The position numbers and the translations under genes were made by a program. From Ailurus styani (lineage: Eukaryota; Chordata; Mammalia; Carnivora; Ailuridae), in assembly GCA_002007465.1 (NCBI GenBank), contig LNAC01000001.1, positions 5,237,460 through 5,301,459 on the forward strand: a stretch of 64,000 nucleotides of DNA, written 5' to 3'. A model generated the notes under the pieces. It was not told the DNA's origin and did no database searches. It saw nothing but the letters and a program-made list of their open reading frames with translations. Of this stretch, positions 57,251 through 64,000 are shown piece by piece (the first letter of the stretch is position 1; each line of letters starts with the position of its first letter).

Positions 57251-58169
57251 GGGAGCATTTATCCACCATGCCATACTATGAGCTCTTTGTTGTAGACTTC
57301 CTGGATGAACGAATGAATGAATGAATGAATGGTGCAAAGGGTACGTGACTGGGAAATGGAGAGTGTTTGATGAGAATCATCATTCATCCTAGGAAACAGC
57401 AAAAGATAGGCCTTCTGAAGGAAGGAGAAGCTCCCTGGCAATGTTTTGGTGGCATGGCAATAATGCTGTGGTGGGTGGGGGCTGCTGAAACAAGACAGAG
57501 GTCACAGGGCTGGGTTCTGAGATGCTGACAGCTCACGTTACAAATGTATATCCTTGCCCACTTGCATAGATCATTGAGTATTCTAACCCAAATATGCTGT
57601 AGAATTAGACGCTATCCAGAAATTATTTCTTATCCTCTTGGATACAGCGTCTTCATTTTGAAAGAATCAATAGCCTGAAAATGAATTTTTAAAAAGACCT
57701 TTTTAAAAGTCAGTGTTATTTCAAGAGGGGAAGGTGTCCTGTCTTTCACCTGCAGATAAATAAATACAATCAGTGGTTCTCTGTGTTTCATCCTTCCAGA
57801 CTACAAGTTATCAAACGCTTAAATATTTAAAGCCTCAAATTAACTTCAAGATAACACTAAAATGCACCAATGTCCTTTACCCCGATAAGAAGAGCAATGA
57901 ATGATTTTAAATTAATGCCAAGTGTACATGCTCTGAATATATGAAGGAAGCCCTGTAATTTGTATGCCTGGCTGAGCCTATGCTTGTTCTCTGCAATCGA
58001 GGAGGATTGGTTGGTGCTCATTTAACAATACCGGTGACAGACAGCACGGTGACTTCCAAGCGCAGGCAGGCAATGGGAGCAGGTGGGCTGCGGCTCTGGC
58101 CACCCAGCCCAGCTGCCTTTGAAGTCCCTTAATGCATCATCCCTGGTGTTGTGCCCCAAGCCACGTGGT
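57251..58169. other. Low-copy interval with a candidate conserved block
   Basis: A (GAAT)n tract is at 57311-57330. 57640-58060 is AT-rich and repeat-free, with words such as 'aaatatttaaagcctcaaat', 'gattttaaattaatgcc' and 'ggaggattggttggtgctca'. It looks like conserved noncoding DNA, but nothing in the window can confirm that. Confidence 0.35.
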
Positions 58170-58305
58170 TAGCGGCGTGGACCCTTACTCTGTCCAAGTT
58201 GGTCCTCACTAGCACCCTCGGAGGTGCGCAGGGAATGGATTACTAATTACCCCTTGGCAAGTCAGGAAACTGAGGCACAGGATGTTTGAGTTGCTTACCA
58301 GGATT
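58170..58305 (-). repeat. MIR relic, antisense
   Basis: 'ggtcctcactagcaccctcg', 'gaggtgcgcagggaatggat', 'ggaaactgaggcacagga' and 'tttgagttgcttaccagg' follow the antisense MIR core. The 'ggaaactgaggcac' word is perfectly kept. Confidence 0.75.
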
Positions 58306-59124
58306 GAGTGTTCTTTGTTACTTCTGTCCTTTAGGATTTTTGGAGGTCGAGTTGATATTGTCTTTCAGAATTAAAATATGCACAGACTTTGACCGTGCAG
58401 TTTCTTCTTAGATCTTATTCTGTTATATACTGACATGGGAAAGTCTTGCAGGCCTGTTTTGAAGAGGAAAACAAAAGGCAACAAATACAGTGTTTACATA
58501 CAAAAGAATTCTATGTATATTCACGTGTAGAGATTTGTGTTTGCAAGTGCTAAGGAGACAGATAGCCTGCAGTTGTTGGCAGCGTTTACATCTGGGGAGG
58601 AGTGTGGCGGGGAGGGTTTCAGGGGAATTTCTCTATAACAATATTGTTTCCACTGCTAACAGAGGTAGTAGATGGCTGGGGCTTGAGTGCTGGTTGCCTC
58701 GTTGTGGGAGTTCCTGGTTTTTGATAGAGTGAATGCTGCAGCCTAAAATACAAAAAGTTTAGAATATCTGAGCTTTTTGCTACTCTGCCATTCACTCATG
58801 CTTCAGAAGTGGCCCTAGAGGAAGCAAGCACATGGGTGGTTTTGGATATCCTCAAAGGAGCATGAGCTACTTGATGCCTGATATTTAACCGGAAAGTCCA
58901 CAACTATCTCAGGTGCCCCTGTTCAGAATTGGGTGAAACCTTGTACTTTTTTTTCCCCCTAGTGCTCATTATAGTTGAAATTAACTAGATTGCCTAGTGT
59001 GTAATTATTTCCTAAATGCCTGTTTTATCCTTAGGATTGTGAGCTTCTTAGGTAAGAATTATGACTGACTGACTGAATGGTAGAAGGAATGAATGAATGG
59101 GACCTTGCCATTCATTCAGCCATT
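58306..59124. other. Low-copy interval
   Basis: No exon recognised. 59030-59105 ('gattgtgagcttcttaggta', 'ggaatgaatgaatggg') resembles the end of an old mammalian repeat with a short (GAAT)n tail. Confidence 0.3.
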
Positions 59125-59390
59125 CAGTGTTACTTTCCAGGGCTGCTATGACCAGTTGCCACGATGGGGGTGGATTATTACAACAGAGATTTGTTTTGTC
59201 CCAGTTCTGGGGTCAGAAGTCTGAAATCAAGGTGATGGAAGGGCCATGCTCTCCCCAGAGGCTCAAGGGAAGAATCTTTTGGTGGTTGCTGGTGATCCTT
59301 GGGGTTCCTTGCCTTGTAGATGCATCATTCCACTCTCTACCTCCCTCTTCCCGTGAATTTGGGGAGAGAGGACACTATTCAATCCAGTAG
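59125..59390 (-). repeat. Old LTR-like repeat, antisense (weak)
   Basis: 'ttccagggctgctatgacca', 'gatttgttttgtcccagttc', 'ggggtcagaagtctgaaatc', 'aaggtgatggaagggccatg' and 'gatgcatcattccactctct' follow the antisense order of a widespread mammalian LTR-type repeat similar to those at 38052. Right border uncertain. Confidence 0.5.
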
Positions 59391-60597
59391 AGGAGCTAGA
59401 AAGGAAAAAAAAAAGAAAATTAGAAAATTCAGTGGACATTGGGGCCAAGTATTTCACTGTTGGAAGAGTAGAACAGAAAAGGAGACTAAAGCAAAAGCAA
59501 GAAGGGAAGGACAGGGACAAGGAGAGGGCAGAGGACGTTGCTTTGACTGAGGAACATCTTGTGAATCATTTTTTAAATTGCCCTGCAGATTACTGTGTGG
59601 TACTGAGGGAGCCCTGACCTCTGCCCTGAGCACCTTGGGCCTCCTGGCTCCCTTGGCTCTGTCGCTGCACATGGGTGACCCCTTCCTGCTGCTGAGACTT
59701 TGATCGAGGGGGGACTGGGTGACATCCTTCTTAACGGCCTTATGAGATGGCTTATGGGAAGCATGCAGAAGACTCTTCATAAAGAGCATGTTACTGCGCC
59801 AAGAAACCAGCCTTCCTTCTCCCTTTGTTTCGCTCTGAAGGAGAGGCTTCGACTGCTTTTCCCCGGGGAAAGAGAGCCTGAAAATGTTCCCCAGATGTGT
59901 GCTGGCTCTCTAGGTCTAGAAGCTGCTAGTGTTTAAAAGCTCACTGTGAGCTCCCTGGACCATGTTCTCTTACCTGTAGAACTCACCTAGATTACAGGCT
60001 GTTTCTCAATCGATGACCCTCAGAAAAATAACAGGGCCCCAGCTGCGTTGGCACAATTGTGCAAATCATAATCACTTGGCAGAAACTCTAAGGGATGGCG
60101 GGTGTGGACTACCTTCTTCCATTCAGTGAGCCTGGCATGTGCTTGGTGTAGACATCATAGGATTTGAAGTCCGTGGCTCCTGCTTTCTAGGGTTCACATC
60201 TTTTCCACGTGTTGGTAACCAGGGACCCATAGGCTTGGTGACCCATTAACCCTCTAAAACCTCTGACACGGATTTTTGCGTGTCTGTGAGGGGCTGTGGA
60301 CGTGATCACCAGTACTTACCGAGTACCTTCGGTCTGGATGGCATTGATGATAGTTTGATATCTTTCACTTTTTTGGTTCCTTTGAGGTTTAGCCAAATGT
60401 ACTGAAATATTTACCTTAAAAATCACCTGCTTTGCTTTTGTCCTCATCACTCTAACTACGGTTGTCAGTGCTGCGTTGAACAAGCATGTTGACTTTAGGA
60501 CCCTGCGGAAGCTCGCGGTTTCCCTGGTGGGAATTCTGCTTCCCTTTCAGGGAATGTTTAGAACCTCAGCATCTCAAAGACAAGGCTACAGTCTGAG
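59391..60597. other. Low-copy interval
   Basis: No exon or repeat recognised. A purine-rich strand (59395-59540) produces long open frames on both strands that lack any domain signature. Confidence 0.3.
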
Positions 60598-60760
60598 AGC
60601 GTTCTCAACTCCGGGTGTTCATTAGAACCATCTGGAAAGCTGACAAGCTACAACGTGGACGAGTGGGTCCCATTCCCAAGAGACTCAGATTGAAGTCATC
60701 CCCTCAAATGGCCCAGGCATCAGTGTGTTCTCTGAGTTCTCTGGGTGACTGTAAAGTGGA
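60598..60760. repeat. MER5-like hAT relic
   Basis: 'agcgttctcaactccgggtg', 'cattagaaccatctggaaag', 'caagagactcagattgaagt' and 'aatggcccaggcatcagtgt' follow the order of a MER5-type element. Ends are eroded. Confidence 0.55.
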
Positions 60761-60947
60761 GCCAGGAGGGGGACCTCTGAGCTGAGAGATGGTAACATCT
60801 CAGGCACACCTGGGCTGTGGAGACGGCTGCCCCTGGTGCCGTGGACGGGGTGGGGGGGGTGGGGGGTGTCTGTGAACTGCTTGCAGGCTTGCGGAGCCAA
60901 AGAATGAATCTCCTGGACAGTAGGGTGAAGTGATGTGAAAACTTACT

Positions 60948-61145
60948 TTTTAAAAAAAAGATTTTATTTATTTGCCAGAGAGAGCACGCAAGAGAGCACA
61001 AGCAGGGGCGCAGCAGGCAGAGGGAGAGGTCGAAGCACACTCCCCACTGAGCAGGGAGCCCACTTTGGAACTCGATTCCAGGATCTTGGGATTATGACCT
61101 GAGCCGAAGGCAGACGCTTCACCCACTGAGCCACACAGGCGCCCC
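60948..61145 (-). mobile_element. Can-SINE
   Basis: 'aaaaaaaagattttatttat', 'gagagcacaagcaggggcg', 'cactccccactgagcaggga', 'gattatgacctgagccgaag' and the end GAGCCACACAGGCGCCCC. It abuts the polyadenylation side of the LTR that follows. No clear duplicated target. Confidence 0.93.
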
Positions 61146-61421
61146 AAGGTGACAGTTTATTAAGGGGAAGTGAGAACAGAAAGGAAAGGAGCTCTCTAGA
61201 GTGAGAGGGGTCCCAGACGGGTTGCCACTGAGGGCTTTTTTGGTTGGTCTTTTATAGAAAACTGACCAGGGAACTTGGTAAGTATCTTGTCTATAACATT
61301 TAAGACAGAGAAGGCAGATTGGTAAATATTAGGAAAATATCTCGCCTATATTTGGAACAAACAAGGTGGATTTGTTATGTTCCCTTCTCTCTGGTTAATA
61401 TCTTATCTCTGACATTTCCCC
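61146..61421 (-). mobile_element. ERV1-like (gammaretrovirus-type) LTR core, antisense
   Basis: Read on the minus strand, a TATA box TATAAAAG (plus 61249-61256) is followed by the R-region style words 'cctcagtggcaacccgtctg' and 'ggacccctctcactctagag'. A polyadenylation signal AATAAA (plus 61156-61161) comes roughly 90 bases later. That spacing and wording are those of a class I endogenous retrovirus LTR. Upstream (plus 61422-61815) the U3 may continue. Beyond the SINE (plus 60850-60947) 'gattcattctttggctccgc' in reverse may be the U5 end. No internal viral genes are present, so it is a solo LTR or fragment. Confidence 0.62.
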
Positions 61422-61914
61422 ACATCTGGGATTTTTGTGAGCTTAGTTATGTATCTTCCTGCATCAGCCTGGTCATGTGGTCCCCTACCTGTCTCTCTGT
61501 ACCTAGCCTTGCCTGTCCCTTACTGAAGCTAACCCTGCAGATGGTTGAAGCCTGACGGGAGAAGGAAGCTTGGGCTTTGGGCTGTGAGGCAAAGAAGTCT
61601 GCCCAGATAGCCAGGAGTGAGTGGCAAGATTTACCAGATACCAATAGGTGATGCCCTCCAGGAATGGCCAAAGAGCCTGTCTTCCTGCTCCCTGCAGATT
61701 CAAGTGAAAAAGAAGCCTTGAAGCAGAGAGCAAATGAGTTTGCCAAGGTGCTAGGGAGTGAGTTCAAGGGCACCAGTGGGCCAGGGCAGGGCTGGGGGGT
61801 TGTGGGCACTGCTTAGGGGTTCCAGACTCCAGTAGCTCTCCCAGCCCAAGCACCTATGATAAGTTCCCTGTTTGGTTGTCATCAAAATAAATAATAATTA
61901 TGATGAGCAACAGT
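61422..61914. other. Possible U3 extension of the LTR, then low-copy DNA
   Basis: The minus strand from about 61815 down to 61422 has the look of LTR U3 sequence ('ggccattcctggagggcatc', 'gatgcaggaagatacataac'), but I cannot fix the boundary. Minus frames of up to 120 codons across it are not gene-like. Confidence 0.3.
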
Positions 61915-62015
61915 AAGAGCCTGTAGGTGCATAGATGGCAGCCACTGTGCTAAGTGCTTTTTATGCATTATTTTATTTAAATATCAGTAAATGGTATGAT
62001 TTGTCTTCCTCTTGC
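61915..62015 (-). repeat. MIR fragment, antisense
   Basis: 'cagccactgtgctaagtgct', 'ttttatgcattattttattt' match the antisense MIR end ('actgtgctaagcgctttacat...'). Confidence 0.6.
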
Positions 62016-62039
62016 TCAGATCAAATGCGTGATGGGGTC

Positions 62040-62965
62040 ATTCTTCTTTTTCATGAGATATAATTGACATAGAACAGTAAGTTTAAGGTATGCAACCTTG
62101 TTTGTGTACATACTGCAATATGAGTACCACCGTATCATCAGCTAACATCTTCATCATGTCACGTAACTGTCACTTCTTTTTTGTGATGGGGACATTTAAG
62201 ATCTGGTCGCGTAGCAACTTCGAAGTGTATCATACAGTACTGTTGACTATAATCACTGTATTCTACATTAAATCTCCCAAACTTACTCATCTTCTAGTTG
62301 CAAGTTTGTGTCCTTGGACAGCATCTCCCCAGCTCCCCCACTCCTCAGCCCCTGGTGATCACTCTGTTTCTACTCTGTTTCCGTGAATTTGGCTCTTTTA
62401 GATTCTACACCTAAGTGATAACATGCATTATTTTTCTTTGTCTGGCTTATTTTACTTGCATAATGCCCTCAGGGTTCATCCATGTTGTTGAAAGTGGCAG
62501 GATTTTATTCTTTCTCATGGCTGAATAATATTCTCGGGGGGGTGTGTGTTTCACATCTTCTTTATCCAGTTCATCCATTGTCAGACGCTTAGGTTGTTCC
62601 TGTATCTTGGCTATCATGAATCAGGCTGCAGTGAATATGGGAGTACAGATAGCTTCTCAATATCTTCTTTTCATTCCCTTTATGTATATACTGAGAAGTG
62701 GAATTGTTGGATCATATGGTAATCCTAATTTTAAGTTTTCCAGTTGCCTCTGTACAATTTTCCCAAATGGCTGAACCAGTTCACATTCTTGCTAACAGTG
62801 CACCAGACTCCCTTTCTCCACATCCTCACCAACACTTGTTATCTCTTGTCTTTTTGAGGATAATTATTCTAATGGGTACAGTGGCTCTTTGTGGTTTTGA
62901 TTTGCATTTCCCTGATGATTAGTATGCTGAACCCCTCTTCATGTAACTGTTGGTCATTTGGGGTC
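62040..62965 (-). mobile_element. L1 3' region, antisense
   Basis: Continuous antisense L1 order: 'gagatataattgacatagaa', 'gtactgttgactataatcac', 'gatcactctgtttctactct', 'cagggttcatccatgttgtt', 'gagaagtggaattgttggat', 'ccaacacttgttatctcttg', 'gtggttttgatttgcatttc'. It breaks at about 62965 just before a SINE. No frame is intact. Confidence 0.85.
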
Positions 62966-63007
62966 ATGCTTGATTTTACTTTTACCTCAGAGTCCTGACC
63001 TGATTCT

Positions 63008-63201
63008 GGGGCGTCTGGGTGACTTGGTCAGTTGAGCATCTGACTTTTGGTTTTGGCTCAGGTCATGATCTCAAGGATCATGGGACTGAGGCTCACATCA
63101 GGCTTCATGGTCAGTGAGGAGTCTGCTTGAAAGACTCTCTCCCTCCGCCCGTCAACCTCTCTCTCAAATAAATACATCGTTAAAAAAAAAAAAAAAAAAA
63201 A
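63008..63201 (+). mobile_element. Can-SINE with target duplication
   Basis: Head GGGGCGTCTGGGTGACTTGG, 'gctcaggtcatgatctcaag', 'ctctctcaaataaatacatc' and a long pure A tail ending about 63201. The flanks AGTCCTGACCTGATTC and AATCCTGACCTGATCC are a near-match duplication. Confidence 0.93.
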
Positions 63202-63469
63202 GAATCCTGACCTGATCCATTAGTATGTTCTGTCAGCTTTAACTTCAGAATGCATTTCCCTTTGGACTATTTCTCATTCTCTTCCCCATTGCTACTTTTA
63301 TCTTTTGCCAAGACTTCTGCAAAGATAGCCTAGCTGCTTTTCTAATTCCTAATCTCTTCCCTTTTCTCGTGTTCTCATCCATTCATTGCACAGCAGCCAA
63401 AGCCATTTCTCAAAGCATATAAAGTCATTGCGTCATTCCTTTGTATAGCCCCCTACCCCACCTCCCTCC
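63202..63469. repeat. Interval with an old interspersed repeat piece (weak)
   Basis: 'cattcattgcacagcagcca' followed by 'aagtcattgcgtcattcc' resembles the same family as 56310-56560. The rest is unassigned. Confidence 0.35.
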
Positions 63470-64000
63470 CCAACAGCATATACTATAATGTTTTTTATAT
63501 GTCAATTAGGACATGTTGACTGTGTTGTTCACATCATATATACTGGGTCCTCAGTACATTTTTTTTTTCTTTTCTTCCCCTATAAACTATTAAGAGCAAT
63601 GTGTTGAAATCCCCCATTATAACTTTAGATTTTTCTACTTCTCTATTAGTTCTTTAAATTTTTTGCTTTATATATTTTGAAAATGTTACTGAGTGCATAT
63701 ATATTTAGAATTGTGATATTGTTTGTCATTACAAAGTGTCCCTCTTTATCTGTAGGTTTCATGCCTTAAAGTGTATTTTGATATAGAATACATCATCTTT
63801 CTTCTGGTTATGGTTTGTATGACTTATCTTTTCCCAACTTTTCTCCTTCAACCTTCCTACTTATATTTTACTTGTGGCTCTTGTAAACAGCAGAATTATT
63901 TTTAAAAAATTTATTCTAACAAACTTGGTCTTTTAATTGAAAATTTTATTCATTTATATTTACCTTAATTATTGAATATTGGGTTTATACCTATCATTTT
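63470..64000 (-). mobile_element. L1 fragment, antisense, running off the window
   Basis: 'gaaatcccccattataactt', 'atttttctacttctctatta', 'cattacaaagtgtccctctt', 'cttctggttatggtttgtat' and 'cttttcccaacttttctcct' follow antisense L1 ORF2 5'-half sequence. Decayed; the right end is beyond the window. Confidence 0.75.

Noticed and set aside
1..64000. Bacterial-type features such as operons, CRISPR arrays, attachment sites or phage defence islands
   Set aside because: The sequence is mammalian throughout, with SINEs, L1s, MIR and LTR relics. No regular spaced-repeat array or dense coding is present.

Overview
The window is nuclear DNA of a carnivoran mammal. It holds many tRNA-derived Can-SINEs: sense copies open with GGCGCCTGGGTGGCTCAG-like heads, and antisense copies end in GAGCCACCCAGGCGCCCC. 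The SINE tail variant reading CTACTTGTGATCTCTC...TGTCAAATAAATAAA and the carnivore L1 3' ends point to an arctoid caniform (mustelid, pinniped, bear or relative). The exact species cannot be read from the sequence. I found no convincing protein-coding exon, RNA gene, CRISPR array or operon. The window reads as intergenic or intronic DNA.

Layout. 1-1850: decayed antisense L1 with SINEs and a minute L1 insertion. 1851-8470: mostly low-copy sequence with MIR relics, a double hairpin at 4480-4562 and an AT-rich block at 6830-6990 that looks like a conserved enhancer. 8473-9854: L1 3' end and three SINEs. 10285-10917: a CpG island with a good splice donor at its right edge, the best candidate promoter or first exon here. 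13822-19855: an almost complete ancient L1 in antisense, split by four Can-SINEs. 20270-29500: carnivore L1 3' ends, an MLT1-type LTR, a hAT-like element and a GC-rich old repeat. 32488-37618: an assembly-damaged zone with four single-N joins, a foreign 407-bp filler inside an L1, and an unmerged duplicate of about 1.2 kb. 33880-39440: a sense-strand L1 mosaic hosting that damage plus an MLT1-type LTR. 42414-43767: a decayed Charlie-like hAT transposon. 43768-60600: low-copy DNA with MIR and MER5-like relics, a good CTCF motif at 45244, and a CpG-rich L1 relic at 50703-51090. 60600-64000: a gammaretrovirus-like LTR in antisense and two antisense L1 pieces.

Nothing here is a gene system. The informative content is the order of nested insertions, the assembly faults, one CpG island, and several AT-rich blocks that could be regulatory. 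Repeat family names rest on remembered consensus features, not on a database search.
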